From contig NZ_SDDV01000001.1 in the NCBI RefSeq assembly GCF_014773545.1, positions 248,001 through 312,000 on the forward strand: a stretch of DNA of 64,000 nucleotides, in the 5' to 3' direction. This stretch comes from Hydrogenophaga sp. (GTDB lineage Bacteria > Pseudomonadota > Gammaproteobacteria > Burkholderiales > Burkholderiaceae_C). Positions 1 through 9,504 of this stretch are shown in pieces. The translations under genes and the position numbers were made by a program. Position 1 is the stretch's first letter, and the number at the start of each line of letters is the position of its first letter. The notes beneath the pieces are model-generated. The model saw only the letters and a list, made by a program, of their open reading frames with translations, did no database searches and was not told where the DNA came from.

Positions 1-396
1 ATGGAGCTTCTCGCTGATGCTGCGGCTGAAGGCGTCGGCGTCGTAGAGCTGGTAGCTGTCATCGGGCTCGCGCGGTGCGATTCGCACCCGTTCTTCATCG
101 GCCAGGGTTTTCAGCAACGACACGCGGGCAATCGAATCCGAATGCACCAAGGCGGCGCGGCTGAGGTTGACCAAGGTGGCGAGTTGCTGCGCGCTGAGCA
201 GCGCACGCGGCTCGAATTCAAGGGCGCGAAAGGTTTGTAGCCAGGCCACGGTGCTGGCCAGCAGCAGCATCGACAGCAGCAAAAACGTGCGCCAAAACAG
301 GCTGACGCCGCGCCCCGGGCGCAGCGCCAGCGGCGCCGGCGCCGTCTCCAGCACAGCGGGATGGGTATCAAGCAGGACGCGCGAGTCTTTGTTCAT
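1..396 (-). CDS. EnvZ-type sensor histidine kinase, N-terminal part only
   Basis: This is the membrane sensor of a two-component pair and presumably phosphorylates the response regulator encoded just upstream. Only the first 132 residues lie in the window; the dimerisation/phosphoacceptor and ATPase domains are beyond the edge. The start ATG (396-394) overlaps the TGA of the regulator by one base, a typical translationally coupled arrangement. Residues about 33-55 form a hydrophobic transmembrane segment (LFWRTFLLLSMLLLAS), followed by the start of a periplasmic domain. Assignment to the EnvZ/RstB-like group rests on gene order and topology, because no catalytic motif is visible here. Confidence 0.8.
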   Translation of the reverse strand, partial: MNKDSRVLLDTHPAVLETAPAPLALRPGRGVSLFWRTFLLLSMLLLASTVAWLQTFRALEFEPRALLSAQQLATLVNLSRAALVHSDSIARVSLLKTLADEERVRIAPREPDDSYQLYDADAFSRSISEKLH

Positions 397-1127
397 CAAT
401 TCTTGCCGTCGGGGACAAACACGTAGCCCACGCCCCAGACGGTTTGCAGGTAACGCGGCGAGGCGGCGTCTTCCTCGATCAGCTTGCGCAGCCGTGAGAC
501 TTGCACGTCCAGGCTGCGGTCGAAGGGTTCGAACTCGCGCCCGCGCGCCAATTGCGCCAGCTTCTCGCGCGACAGCGGCTGGCGTGGGTGCCGCACCAGC
601 GCCTTGAGCATGGCAAATTCACCGGTGGTCAAAGACAGGTCGACGCCGTCTTTGCGCAGCGTGCGCAGACCCAGGTCGAATTCGAACGGGCCGAATTTCA
701 CCAGCTCCTGATCCTGTGAGGGTGCACCGGGCACCTCGATCGGTGGACGACGGCGCAGCACGGCATGAATGCGGGCCAGCAATTCGCGTGGGTTGAAGGG
801 CTTGCCCAGGTAGTCGTCGGCACCGACTTCCAGGCCAACGATGCGGTCCACGTCCTCACTTTTGGCGGTCAGCATGATGATGGGTGTGCGGTCGCCGTTG
901 GCGCGCAGGCGGCGGCAGATCGACAGACCGTCCTCGCCAGGCATCATCAGATCGAGCACGATCAGATCGACCGCATCGCGCTGCAGCACCCGGTTGAGCG
1001 CCTTGCCGTCTTCGGCCAGGATGATTTCGAAGCCTTCTTGCACCAAGTAGCGGCGCAGCAGGTCGCGGATTCGGACGTCGTCGTCCAGCACCAAAATTTT
1101 GTTCGGGCGGGCATCGGTTTGTGGCAT
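396..1127 (-). CDS. ompR: OmpR-family response regulator
   Basis: DNA-binding response regulator of 243 residues, paired with the downstream kinase. The receiver domain (about 10-125) shows the acidic pocket VLDDD, the phosphoacceptor D59 in VLDLMMPGEDG, the conserved Lys in DDYLGKPF and the switch Thr in MLTAKSED. The C-terminal winged helix (about 150-240) ends in the usual DVQVSRLRKLIEED and VWGVGYVF motifs. An upstream in-frame start exists at 1175, but the ATG at 1127 is preferred because GGAG lies at the right distance and the product then begins just before the receiver domain. The name ompR follows strong family resemblance; the regulated genes cannot be told from the sequence. Confidence 0.9.
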   Translation of the reverse strand: MPQTDARPNKILVLDDDVRIRDLLRRYLVQEGFEIILAEDGKALNRVLQRDAVDLIVLDLMMPGEDGLSICRRLRANGDRTPIIMLTAKSEDVDRIVGLEVGADDYLGKPFNPRELLARIHAVLRRRPPIEVPGAPSQDQELVKFGPFEFDLGLRTLRKDGVDLSLTTGEFAMLKALVRHPRQPLSREKLAQLARGREFEPFDRSLDVQVSRLRKLIEEDAASPRYLQTVWGVGYVFVPDGKN

Positions 1128-1288
1128 GGGAACAACTCCGGGTAGATGTAACAGTGGCCATTGTGGCGCCTTCAACTGCTTGACAGGGCAGCATTTTCGT
1201 CATCTTGACAGGCTGTTACGGATGTTTCCTGCGCCGTCCTCGTGGATCCTCGGGCTGCGCACACAATTAGCCCGATGCAAGGGAGAGC

Positions 1289-1588
1289 ATGATGAACGCG
1301 TACTGGTCGGGCGGGGTTTTGTTGCTGATGCTGGGGCCGTCGTTGGCGGCTGCGCAGAGCGCTCAGGCGCAGGCCGATCTGGGCTTGGTCAAGGTGTTGC
1401 CGATTGCGATGGCCGACGAGACCGAGCGGTCGCGCGAACTGCTCTCGCTGCGCGATCTGCTGCGCCAGGCGCCCAACGAAGTGCAAGAGCCCCGCCAGCC
1501 GCACCGGCTCAGTCCCGCCGAGTTGCACAACCTGCGTGAACAGTTGCGCCATCATTCCCGCCAGCAAGTGGGGCACGACAAGCCATGA
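1289..1588 (+). CDS. small exported hypothetical protein
   Basis: A 99-residue protein of unknown function. The first 22 or so residues are a convincing signal peptide (hydrophobic core GGVLLLMLGPSLAAA, cleavage likely after AAA-Q). The mature part is polar and helical with many Arg, Gln and His residues and no recognisable domain. Its stop overlaps the start of the next gene by four bases (ATGA), so the two are probably co-translated and both act in the periplasm. An alternative start is the second Met (1292). I do not recognise the family. Confidence 0.6.
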   Translation: MMNAYWSGGVLLLMLGPSLAAAQSAQAQADLGLVKVLPIAMADETERSRELLSLRDLLRQAPNEVQEPRQPHRLSPAELHNLREQLRHHSRQQVGHDKP

Positions 1589-2337
1589 GCCGGACGACAG
1601 CCTTGTTCATGTGGTCGCGTGCGGCGCGCTATTCGGTGGCGCTGCTGGCGCTGTCGTCGCTGGTGGCTACAGGTGTCTGGGCCCAGCCGTCTGTCATGCC
1701 GACCGCTTCGGTCAACGTGGTGCACTTGAGCGCCAGCGGTTTGATGCAGGTGCCGCAGGACTGGTTGAGCATCAGCTTGAGCAGCACCAAAGAAGGGCCG
1801 GACGCGGTGCTGCTACAGCAGCAACTCAAACGGGCGTTGGACGCCGCGCTGGGCGTCGCGCGCGCGGCTGCACAGCCGCAACAACTCAATGTGCACAGCG
1901 GCCGCTTCAGCCTGTACCCGCGCTACGGTGGCAGGGGCCGCATTGCCGGTTGGCAAGGCACGGTGGAGTTGGTGCTCGAAGGACGCGATTTCTTGCGCAT
2001 CAGCCAGACGGCAGGCCAGATCGAAACCCTGACGGTCAGTCAGGTGGTTTTTAGCTTGTCGCCGCGGGCGCAGCACAAAATCGAAGCCCAGGTGCAGGCG
2101 CTGGCGATCGAGCGCTTCCAGCGCCGTGCGACCGAGGTGGCGCGTGCCTTTGGCTTTGAACGCTTCACGCTGCAAGAAGTCTCGATCAGCAGCGCCGGCC
2201 AGGACGTGCCTGCGGTGCAGCCGCGCCTGCTGGCCATGCAGGCGCAGGCCGCCGTGGCAGAAGAAGCAGCGTTGCCGGTGCAGGCCGGCCAGAGCTTGGT
2301 GACGGTGACGGTTTCGGGTTCGATTCAATTGCGCTGA
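1585..2337 (+). CDS. SIMPL (DUF541) domain periplasmic protein
   Basis: A 250-residue exported protein with an N-terminal signal peptide (hydrophobic AARYSVALLALSSLVATGVWA, predicted cut near residue 33). The mature part fits the SIMPL/DUF541 family: VNVVHLSASG opening strand, then QVPQDWLSISLS, repeated long helices and a C-terminal VTVTVSGSIQLR strand. Family members are periplasmic or outer-membrane-associated and poorly characterised; some are linked to stress resistance. The start overlaps the stop of the preceding small exported protein (ATGA), suggesting a two-gene operon. The gene converges on maeB with a 56-bp gap. Confidence 0.8.
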   Translation: MSRTTALFMWSRAARYSVALLALSSLVATGVWAQPSVMPTASVNVVHLSASGLMQVPQDWLSISLSSTKEGPDAVLLQQQLKRALDAALGVARAAAQPQQLNVHSGRFSLYPRYGGRGRIAGWQGTVELVLEGRDFLRISQTAGQIETLTVSQVVFSLSPRAQHKIEAQVQALAIERFQRRATEVARAFGFERFTLQEVSISSAGQDVPAVQPRLLAMQAQAAVAEEAALPVQAGQSLVTVTVSGSIQLR

Positions 2338-2393
2338 GCGCGCGCGTGTTTTTTTTCGATCCCCTTGGCGTTTTCACCAGCCGGTGGGAGTGA

Positions 2394-4673
2394 CTACTGC
2401 CCAGCGGCCGCCAGCGCGGTCATGTTGAGCACCCGGCGCACCGTGGCCGCCGGGGTCAGGATGTAGGCGCGGGCGGCTGCACCCAGCAGCATCGGCCCGA
2501 CTGTGACGCCGCCGCTGGTGGTGGTCTTGAGCACGTTGTAGAGAATGTTGGCCGCGTCCAGGTTGGGGCAGATCAGTAAATTGGCCGCGCCCGACAGGGT
2601 GCTTTCGCTCAGGTAGCTGAGCCGAATCTCCTCTTGCAGCGCGGCGTCGCCGTGCAGTTCACCGTCGCACTCGATCTCGGGGTGCTGGGCGCGGAACAAA
2701 TCGCGCGCCGCCCGCATTTTGAGCGCCGACGCGCGCTTGGACGAGCCGAAGCTGGAGTGCGACAAAAACGCCACTTTGGGCGACAGGCCAAAACGCTGCA
2801 CCTGCTGCGCCGCCATCGAGGCGATTTCGGCCAACTGTTCGGCGTTCGGGTCTTCGTTGACGTAGGTGTCGGCAATGAACAGTGTGCCCTGGCTGGTCAT
2901 GATGGCGTTGAGGGCGGCGTAGTTGCTGACCCCGGGTTGCTTGCCCAGGATGCTGTCAATGCGCTCCAGGTGCGTCATGTAGCTGCCGACCAGGCCGCAG
3001 ATCATTGCATCGGCCTCGCCCAGCGAGACCATCAGCGAGCCGATGATGGTGTTGGAGCGCCGCACCGCCGCTTTGGCGACTTCGGGTGTGGCGCCCTGAC
3101 GGCACAGCAGCCGGTGATATTGCTCCCAATACTGACGAAAGCGGGGGTCGTCCTCAGGGTTGACGTTTTGCACATCCAGGCCCAGGCGCAGGCGCAGGCC
3201 GGCTTTTTCTATGCGGGCCGCAATCACCGCCGGTCGCCCGATCAAAATGGGTTGCGCCAGTTGTTCATCGATCGCCATTTGCGCCGCGCGCAGCGCGCGT
3301 TCGTCTTCGCCATCGGCAAAGGCCACGCGCTTGGAGCCCATGGGTGCGGCCTTGGCGGCATGAAAGATCGGCTGCATCAGAATGCCGGTCTGGTAGACAA
3401 AGCGCGCCAGACTCTGCCGGTAGGCGTCCAGGTCGGCAATCGGGCGCGTGGCCACGCCCGATTCGGCCGCCGCCTGCGCCACAGCCGGCGCGATGCGCAA
3501 AATCAGGCGCGAGTCGAACGGTTTGGGAATCAGGTATTCCGGGCCGAAACTCAAGTCTTGTCCGGCGTAGGCGCTGGCCACTTCGTCGCTGGTTTCGCTC
3601 TTGGCCAGTTCGGCAATCTGACGCACGCAGGCCAGCTTCATGGCGGCGGTGATTTTGCTGGCGCCGCAGTCGAGCGCGCCGCGGAAAATGTAGGGAAAGC
3701 ACAGGACGTTGTTGACCTGGTTCGGGTAGTCGCTGCGTCCGGTGGCGATGATGCAGTCGGGCCGCACGGCCTTGGCCAATTCCGGGCGGATTTCCGGCTC
3801 GGGGTTGGCCAGCGCCAATATGAGGGGGCGCTCGGCCATGGTCTTGAGCATTTCCGCGCTCAGCACGCCGGGCGCCGAGCAGCCCAAAAAGACGTCGGCA
3901 CCAGCTACCGCATCGGCCAGCGTGCGCCGGCTGGTGCGCTGGGCATAAGGCGCTTTCGATGCATCAAAGCCGCCCGGTCTGCCCTCGTAGACCACGCCCT
4001 TGGAGTCGCAGACAACAATGTTGCTGCGCGCCACACCAAGATCAACCATCAAGTCCAGGCAGGCCAGCGCGGCCGCACCCGCGCCCGAGACCGCCAGTTT
4101 GACCGCAGCGATGGGCTTGCCGACCAGTTCCAGGCCGTTGAGCAAGGCGGCCGCCGAGATGATGGCGGTGCCGTGTTGGTCGTCGTGAAAGACCGGAATG
4201 CCCATGCGCTGGCTCAGCTTTTCCTCGATGTAGAAACACTCGGGCGCCTTGATGTCCTCCAGATTGATGCCGCCCAGCGTGGGTTCGAGCGCGGCAATGA
4301 TCTCGACCAGTTTGTCTGGGTCTTTTTCGTTGATTTCGATATCGAATACGTCGATGCCGGCAAACTTCTTGAACAAACAGCCCTTGCCCTCCATCACCGG
4401 CTTGCTCGCCAGCGGCCCGATGTCACCCAGGCCCAGCACGGCGGTGCCGTTGGTTACCACGCCGACCAGGTTGGCGCGCGCGGTGTAGTCGGCCGCCAGC
4501 GCCGGGTCGGCCTCGATGGCCAGACAAGGGTAAGCCACCCCGGGCGAGTAGGCCAGCGAGAGATCGCGCTGGTTCGACAGTGGCTTGGTCGGGTTGATTG
4601 AAATTTTGCCCCGGGTCGGCCAGCGGTGGTAGTCCAGTGCGGCGTCGCGCAGGGCTTGTTCGGCAGGTGTCAT
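2394..4673 (-). CDS. maeB: NADP-dependent malic enzyme with phosphotransacetylase-like C-terminal domain
   Basis: Oxidative decarboxylation of malate to pyruvate in the cytoplasm, supplying NADPH. The 759-residue length matches the MaeB fusion type. The N-terminal malic domain (about 1-170) contains [38 protein letters not shown] and the FHDDQHGTA metal-binding motif. The Rossmann NAD(P) part (about 170-420) has [16 protein letters not shown]. The C-terminal half (about 435-759) resembles phosphotransacetylase ([40 protein letters not shown]). In this family that domain is thought to be regulatory, not catalytic. It stands alone on the minus strand, converging on the SIMPL gene. Confidence 0.95.
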   Translation of the reverse strand: MTPAEQALRDAALDYHRWPTRGKISINPTKPLSNQRDLSLAYSPGVAYPCLAIEADPALAADYTARANLVGVVTNGTAVLGLGDIGPLASKPVMEGKGCLFKKFAGIDVFDIEINEKDPDKLVEIIAALEPTLGGINLEDIKAPECFYIEEKLSQRMGIPVFHDDQHGTAIISAAALLNGLELVGKPIAAVKLAVSGAGAAALACLDLMVDLGVARSNIVVCDSKGVVYEGRPGGFDASKAPYAQRTSRRTLADAVAGADVFLGCSAPGVLSAEMLKTMAERPLILALANPEPEIRPELAKAVRPDCIIATGRSDYPNQVNNVLCFPYIFRGALDCGASKITAAMKLACVRQIAELAKSETSDEVASAYAGQDLSFGPEYLIPKPFDSRLILRIAPAVAQAAAESGVATRPIADLDAYRQSLARFVYQTGILMQPIFHAAKAAPMGSKRVAFADGEDERALRAAQMAIDEQLAQPILIGRPAVIAARIEKAGLRLRLGLDVQNVNPEDDPRFRQYWEQYHRLLCRQGATPEVAKAAVRRSNTIIGSLMVSLGEADAMICGLVGSYMTHLERIDSILGKQPGVSNYAALNAIMTSQGTLFIADTYVNEDPNAEQLAEIASMAAQQVQRFGLSPKVAFLSHSSFGSSKRASALKMRAARDLFRAQHPEIECDGELHGDAALQEEIRLSYLSESTLSGAANLLICPNLDAANILYNVLKTTTSGGVTVGPMLLGAAARAYILTPAATVRRVLNMTALAAAGQ

Positions 4674-4748
4674 ATCGGTCTCATGAAAGCAGTCTTGGCC
4701 TGAGTGCGGCAGCAGCGCCGCCTTGCAGCGCCGGTGCTGGCGGCGGCC

Positions 4749-5312
4749 TCAGCGCGAGCGCTGTCCTTCGGTCAGGGTATCGAGCTGGAAACGCCCGCTT
4801 TTGTCCCACAGCCAGGTGTCGGTGTAGGTGACGCCGCCGATCAGCACCGGGGCCGGAAACGGCGCAGCGGCGCGCACCGTGCGTTCGATTTCTCGCATCA
4901 CATGGGGCACGTGATCGGGTGCGCGCATCCAATAGAGCTGGCGCACGTTGCCACGCGCGTCGATGTCGATCTGCAACACCCCGACCGCTTTCACCAGCGG
5001 TGGCAAGCGGCCCTGAAAGATGCGTTCCTGGTTGTGCTGGTAGATGTGGCGCGCGCCGTCCCGGCGGTACTCTCTGGCTGTCGTGGCCTTCGAGATCAAG
5101 GTGGGCGCAGGCAAGACGGCCGCAGGTGCCGCCGGAATGGGGGGCGGCGCAACCGGCGCAGGAGGTGGCGGCGGTGGCGGTGGCGGGGTCGCGCACGCGG
5201 CCAGCAGGGCTGCGCCCGCAGCAGCCAGCAGCAGCCGGCCGGCGCGCGCATAGGCCGGACGTGGCGCTGTGCCGCCGGTGCTGGTCCGGGGTTCGGGGCT
5301 GGCAGTTTTCAT
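4749..5312 (-). CDS. TonB-like C-terminal domain lipoprotein
   Basis: A 187-residue predicted lipoprotein. The N-terminus is long and basic, followed by a hydrophobic stretch ending in a lipobox (ALLAAC, Cys40). A run of nine prolines and an Ala/Pro-rich linker come next, like the periplasm-spanning region of TonB. The C-terminal part (about 105-170) contains GVLQIDIDARGNVRQLYWMRAPDHVPHVM split over two motifs, compatible with a TonB_C/TolA-type fold. A role as energy transducer is not supported, because lipidation replaces the usual inner-membrane anchor and no exbBD genes are nearby. It is best read as an envelope lipoprotein of unknown partner. Confidence 0.65.
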   Translation of the reverse strand: MKTASPEPRTSTGGTAPRPAYARAGRLLLAAAGAALLAACATPPPPPPPPPAPVAPPPIPAAPAAVLPAPTLISKATTAREYRRDGARHIYQHNQERIFQGRLPPLVKAVGVLQIDIDARGNVRQLYWMRAPDHVPHVMREIERTVRAAAPFPAPVLIGGVTYTDTWLWDKSGRFQLDTLTEGQRSR

Positions 5313-5537
5313 GGCGGTTCCTTTGGGGTCGACAGGGGAAAGCCAGCGCCAACAGCGGCTTGGCTGTTGAACCGGTCCAGTCTGATGCGGCCATCAGCTT
5401 AACACGGGCTGGCAGAGGCGAAAACGATGGGAAGAGACGATGGCAAGAGACGATGACAAGAGACGCGCTGCAGCCGTCGCGCGCAGGCAGCCTGATATCC
5501 AGCACAATGGCGGCCGATGCACACTTTGCTGTAGAAA

Positions 5538-6203
5538 ATGCCTATGCGCGCACGCCAATTCGATCTGATCGCTTTCGACTGGGACGGTACCCTGTTCGAC
5601 TCTACCGCGCTGATTGCGCGCTGTATTCAGGCTGCGGTGGCCGACGTGGGTGGCACGGTGCCCAGCCCGAGCCAGGCCAGCTACGTCATCGGCATGGGCC
5701 TGATGCAGGCGCTGGCGCACGCCGCCCCGGATGTCGCGCCCGATCGATTTCCCTTGTTGGGCGAGCGCTACCGCCACCACTATCTGGCGCAGCAGCACGA
5801 TCTGGCCCTGTTCGATGGTGTTGTGCCGCTACTGGCCGATCTTAAAGAGCGGCAGCATCGGCTGGTGGTTGCGACCGGAAAAAGCCGTCACGGGCTCGAT
5901 CTGGCCTTGCGCGCTGTGGCCTTGCAAGGCATGTTCGACGGCTCGCGCACCGCCGATGAGACCGCCGCAAAGCCCAATCCGCTGATGCTGCACGAGTTGA
6001 TGCGCGAATTTGGCGTCGAACCCGAACGCACTTTGATGATAGGCGACACCACGCACGACCTGGCGATGGCCCGCAACGCCGGTTGCGCCAGCGTCGGTGT
6101 CAGCTACGGCGCCCACGACCCGGCTGATTTTGCCGCTCTGGGGCCGCTCCAGGTGCTGCATTCGGTGCGCGAACTGCACCATTGGCTCAGCACCCATGCC
6201 TGA
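5538..6203 (+). CDS. HAD-family hydrolase, phosphoglycolate phosphatase-like
   Basis: A 221-residue HAD-superfamily phosphatase. Motif I is DWDGTLFDST near residue 13 (nucleophile and acid-base Asp). Motif II Thr lies in VVATGKSRHGL. The motif III Lys is in AAKPNPLML, and motif IV is GDTTHDLAMARNAG. The cap domain is of the small helical C1 type, as in Gph. In related Burkholderiales this gene commonly sits between rluC and a Rieske protein followed by an S49 peptidase. Here the S49 peptidase is present downstream, but neither rluC nor the Rieske gene is. The substrate cannot be assigned. Confidence 0.85.
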   Translation: MPMRARQFDLIAFDWDGTLFDSTALIARCIQAAVADVGGTVPSPSQASYVIGMGLMQALAHAAPDVAPDRFPLLGERYRHHYLAQQHDLALFDGVVPLLADLKERQHRLVVATGKSRHGLDLALRAVALQGMFDGSRTADETAAKPNPLMLHELMREFGVEPERTLMIGDTTHDLAMARNAGCASVGVSYGAHDPADFAALGPLQVLHSVRELHHWLSTHA

Positions 6204-6205
6204 GG

Positions 6206-6300
6206 GCTGCGCCAAGGACGAAGTCATTGCCTGGCTGCTCTGGTACAACAGCACCCGAATGCACTCGACGCTGGCCTATGCCCGGTACTCGCGCCAGTAA
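6206..6300 (+). pseudogene. IS3-family transposase C-terminal remnant
   Basis: A scrap of about 25 recognisable codons immediately after the HAD stop. In one frame it reads GCAKDEVIAWLLWYNSTRM followed by HSTLAY, the conserved end of the integrase core of IS3-family OrfB transposases. Similarity stops abruptly at LAY, and a TAA follows within six codons. No DDE residues, OrfA or terminal repeats remain. This is the footprint of a deleted insertion sequence between the HAD gene and the S49 peptidase. The next 150 bp to the peptidase start show no gene. Confidence 0.7.
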
Positions 6301-6454
6301 CCCACAGACCTGTGCATACAAGCCCGGTGCTGCCCAACCTATCGCGCAACCGGGCCAAGCCGTCCGAGAAAAATCATGCTGCCGGAGTACGACCGGGGTG
6401 TGCTGACGGGCACAATACCCGTTTCAAGCCGTTGCGCTCTAAATTTCAAGCACC

Positions 6455-7426
6455 ATGAACAACGACCAAGTGGCATTGCCCGCCAGCCCAGAGCCCGAAC
6501 GCAACTGGGAGCGCTCCACACTGGAAAAAATTCTGCTTGCCACCATCAAGGAACAGCAGACGGCGCGGCGTTGGAAAATTTTCATGCGCCTGCTCTGGCT
6601 GGCGCTTGTTCTGACGGTGCTTGCGCTGCTGTACAGCGCTGGCCGAGTCAGCCCCGCCATCGCCGCGCCACACACCGCGCTGATAGAAATCCGGGGTGAA
6701 ATTGTCGCTGGCGCCGAAGCCAGCGCGGCCAATGTGGTGGCTTCCTTGCACGCCGCGTTTGAAGATGAAGGCGCGCAAGCCATCGTGCTGCTGATCGATT
6801 CGCCCGGCGGCAGCCCGGTGCAGGCTGGCATCATCAACGACGAAATCACCCGCCTCAAGGCCTTGCACAGGAAACGGGTCTACGCTGTGGTGGAGGAGAC
6901 GTGTGCCTCGGCGGCTTACTACGTGGCGGCCGCCGCCGATAAGATTTTTGTCGACAAGGCCAGTTTGATTGGCAGCATCGGCGTCATGATGGGCAGCTTT
7001 GGCTTTACCGGTCTGATGGAGAAAATGGGCGTCGAGCGCCGCCTGATGCTGGCGGGTGAAAACAAAGCGCTGCTCGACCCCTTCAGCCCGCAGGACGAGG
7101 TGCAACGCGCCTACATCCAGGCCTTGTTGAGCGAAATCCACCAGCAGTTCATCGAAGTGGTCAAGGCCGGCCGGGGTGATCGCTTGCAGGTCGGACCAGA
7201 GACTTTCAGTGGCCTGGTCTGGAGTGGGCAGCAGGCAGTCGAACTCGGACTGGCCGACGGACTGGGCAACCTCGACTACGTCGCGCGCGAAGTCATCAAG
7301 GCTGAGAAGATCGTCGACTACACACAACGCCAAAACATCGGCTTGCGCCTGGTCGAGCGTTTGGGCGTCAGCCTCGGTGAGGGCTTGTTCCTGGCGGCGC
7401 GTGCGGCCGGCGCCGAACTCAAATAA
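6455..7426 (+). CDS. sppA: S49-family (SppA-like) membrane peptidase
   Basis: A 323-residue single-domain signal-peptide-peptidase-like serine protease. One N-terminal transmembrane helix lies at about 48-68 (LLWLALVLTVLALLYSAG). The ClpP-like core shows the oxyanion region LLIDSPGGSP, the catalytic Ser motif CASAAYYVAAAADKI and the SLIGSIGVMMGSFGF segment. The length matches the short SppA/SohB-type of Gram-negatives, not the 600-residue tandem E. coli SppA. It would act on cleaved signal peptides or membrane-embedded fragments at the inner membrane. It follows the HAD gene after an IS scar and converges on phoH. Confidence 0.88.
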   Translation: MNNDQVALPASPEPERNWERSTLEKILLATIKEQQTARRWKIFMRLLWLALVLTVLALLYSAGRVSPAIAAPHTALIEIRGEIVAGAEASAANVVASLHAAFEDEGAQAIVLLIDSPGGSPVQAGIINDEITRLKALHRKRVYAVVEETCASAAYYVAAAADKIFVDKASLIGSIGVMMGSFGFTGLMEKMGVERRLMLAGENKALLDPFSPQDEVQRAYIQALLSEIHQQFIEVVKAGRGDRLQVGPETFSGLVWSGQQAVELGLADGLGNLDYVAREVIKAEKIVDYTQRQNIGLRLVERLGVSLGEGLFLAARAAGAELK

Positions 7427-7690
7427 GCAGCCGCCCGGACCGGTTTGCCCCGGTGGCCGTTCGGGTTGCGGCAGTGCCGGCGCCGGCCGTCGGCACGGCA
7501 TGCGCGCCAGCGTTTGCTGCGCCTGCCAGCCCAGCAGACGCCGGGCCAGCGCTGGATCAGCCCCGCACTGCGCCGCATGTTGCACCTGGACGCAGTCGCG
7601 CACGCCGGTGCGCCAGGCTGTATCGGCGCACCGCGAGCGCGCTCAAGCAGACTGCTGGCTGCGCGGGCTTGCCTGCTTCGGGAGAGGGGC

Positions 7691-9427
7691 TTAGAGCACT
7701 TCGCTGGCGAAGTCGGCCAGCCGCGAGCGTTCGCCGCGCGCCAACGTGATGTGGCCGCCATGGGGCCAGCCCTTGAAGCGGTCGACCGCAAAAGTCAGGC
7801 CGCTGGAGCCTTCGGTGAGGTAGGGCGTGTCGATCTGCGCCAGGTTGCCCATGCAGATGATCTTGGTGCCCGGGCCGGCGCGCGTGATCAGGGTTTTCAT
7901 TTGCTTGGGCGTGAGGTTTTGCGCCTCGTCGATAATGACGAACTTGTTCATGAACGTTCGTCCGCGCATGAAGTTCATGCTTTTGATCTTGATGCGGCTG
8001 CGGATGAGTTCGTTGGTGGCGGCGCGGCCCCACTCGCCCGCGTTGCCGCCGTCACCCCTGGCAAGAAACTCCAGGTTGTCGTCCAGCGCGCCCATCCAGG
8101 GCCCCATTTTTTCTTCTTCAGTGCCGGGCAAAAAACCTATGTCTTCGCCCACGCTGACGGTGGCGCGGGTCATGATGATTTCGGTGTAGCGCCGTTCGTC
8201 GAGCACTTGCGTCAGGCCGCTGGCCAGCGCCATCAGCGTTTTTCCGGTACCAGCGGTTCCCGCTAGGGTGACGAAGTCGACCTCGGGGTCCATCAGCAGG
8301 TTGAGCGCGAAATTCTGCTCGCGGTTGCGGCTACTCACACCCCAGACCGCATGCTTGAGGTGCGTGTAGTCCTTGAGTGTCTTCAGCACGGCTGTCTTGT
8401 CACGGATTTCGGTCACCCGTGCGTACAGTGGCGGCTCACCCGGCGCTTCGAAATAGACAAACTGGTTGATGTAGAACTGCCCCACGGTTGGGCCGCTGAC
8501 GCGGTAGAAGGTGTGGCTGCCGCTTTGCCAGCTCTCGATCGACTTGCTCTGGCGGCTCCAGAAGTCTGGCGGCAGCGCCAGCGCGCCGGCGTACAGCAAC
8601 TCGCCGTCGTCGAGCGTCTTGTCGTTCTGATAGTCCTCGGCCGCCAGCCCGAGCGCGCGCGCCTTGACGCGCATGTTGATGTCCTTCGACACCAGAATCA
8701 CTTCGCGCTGCGCGTGCTGGTTGCGCAGCGCTTGCACCACAGCCAGAATCTGGTTGTCGGCCTTGCCCTGCGGCAGGCTGGAGGGCAGTTGGGCGTCAAG
8801 TGGTTCGGTCTGGAAAAACAACAGGCCGCGTGCGCTGCTGTGGCCGGTGGCCGAGAGCTTCAAGCCGCGGTTCATGTCGCCGCCGTGCTGTGCTGCCAGC
8901 GCGTCTAGCATGCGGCTGGTCTGGCGTCCGTTGCGCGCCACCTCGGTCATGCCTTTTTTGTGCCCGTCTAGCTCCTCCAGCACGATCATGGGCAAAAAGA
9001 TGTTGTGTTCCTCGAAGCGAAACAGGCTGCTTGGGTCGTGCAGCAGCACGTTGGTGTCGAGCACGAACAGGCGCGGCATGCCCCCGGGGGCTGACTTGAC
9101 GCGGCCGTTGCTGCGTGCCGTCGACGGCTTGACCCCATTGCTGCGGGGCTCGACTGGCGGCGAATCGATCGCGCGTGCTTCCACAGGCGCAGGCGCTGCC
9201 GCTGGCTCGGCCGCTTCGGCCCTGGCTTGGCTGAGCCGCGGTTTGCGCGCCCGCGCACGGGTGTTCGGCGTCGTCGGCGCGGCAGCGGCACTGGCAGGCG
9301 CAGCGGCCGGCAAGGGCTTCGGGGGCGGCTCCAGTTCGGCTGCCACGTCAGCCGCGATCAACTGCAATGTGTAAGCCTGCGGGGCCAGTGTGGCAGCGCG
9401 TTTGGTGGGGGCGGGCGGCAGTGGCAT
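7691..9427 (-). CDS. PhoH-family protein with N-terminal PIN domain (PhoH2 type)
   Basis: An RNA-processing ATPase of about 578 residues. After a low-complexity Pro/Ala-rich leader, a PIN ribonuclease domain begins at LFVLDTNVLLHDPSSLF (acidic nuclease residue in LDTN). The C-terminal PhoH helicase-like ATPase carries Walker A LAGTAGTGKTLMALA and Walker B FVIIDEAQNLTPKQMKTL. PIN-PhoH fusions (PhoH2/YlaK type) are reported as RNA nuclease-helicases. The frame extends upstream to a TTG at 9466, but that would abut a strong terminator hairpin, so the ATG at 9427 is preferred. Neither start has a good Shine-Dalgarno sequence. The upstream gene on this strand is bcp. Confidence 0.88.
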   Translation of the reverse strand: MPLPPAPTKRAATLAPQAYTLQLIAADVAAELEPPPKPLPAAAPASAAAAPTTPNTRARARKPRLSQARAEAAEPAAAPAPVEARAIDSPPVEPRSNGVKPSTARSNGRVKSAPGGMPRLFVLDTNVLLHDPSSLFRFEEHNIFLPMIVLEELDGHKKGMTEVARNGRQTSRMLDALAAQHGGDMNRGLKLSATGHSSARGLLFFQTEPLDAQLPSSLPQGKADNQILAVVQALRNQHAQREVILVSKDINMRVKARALGLAAEDYQNDKTLDDGELLYAGALALPPDFWSRQSKSIESWQSGSHTFYRVSGPTVGQFYINQFVYFEAPGEPPLYARVTEIRDKTAVLKTLKDYTHLKHAVWGVSSRNREQNFALNLLMDPEVDFVTLAGTAGTGKTLMALASGLTQVLDERRYTEIIMTRATVSVGEDIGFLPGTEEEKMGPWMGALDDNLEFLARGDGGNAGEWGRAATNELIRSRIKIKSMNFMRGRTFMNKFVIIDEAQNLTPKQMKTLITRAGPGTKIICMGNLAQIDTPYLTEGSSGLTFAVDRFKGWPHGGHITLARGERSRLADFASEVL

Positions 9428-9472
9428 GGATGGAGGTGGATGTGGAGGTGATTCAGTGCAGGTCAAAAAAAC

Positions 9473-9504
9473 AAAAAGCCGCCGGGATATCCGGGCGGCT
9501 TTTT
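9473..9504 (-). terminator. rho-independent terminator between bcp and phoH
   Basis: A perfect 11-bp inverted repeat (AAAAAGCCGCC at 9473-9483 and GGCGGCTTTTT at 9494-9504) flanks a 10-base loop that is itself nearly palindromic. On the minus strand it is followed by a run of T interrupted once (TTTTTGTTTTTTTG). It lies about 130 bp past the bcp stop and about 45 bp before the preferred phoH start. It therefore ends bcp transcripts, or attenuates read-through into phoH. Confidence 0.85.

Noticed and set aside
2634-4601. A 655-codon open frame antisense to maeB
   Set aside because: High GC at third positions creates long mirror frames. Its protein has no domain and is rich in His, Arg, Gly and Gln, whereas the minus strand encodes a complete malic enzyme.
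7427-7690. Possible gene fragment on the minus strand between the S49 peptidase and phoH (reading ADPALARRLLGWQAQQ)
   Set aside because: About 75 codons look protein-like, but there is no good start, no recognised family, and the frame runs on into antisense of the peptidase gene. Not strong enough to call; the 264-bp interval is left empty.
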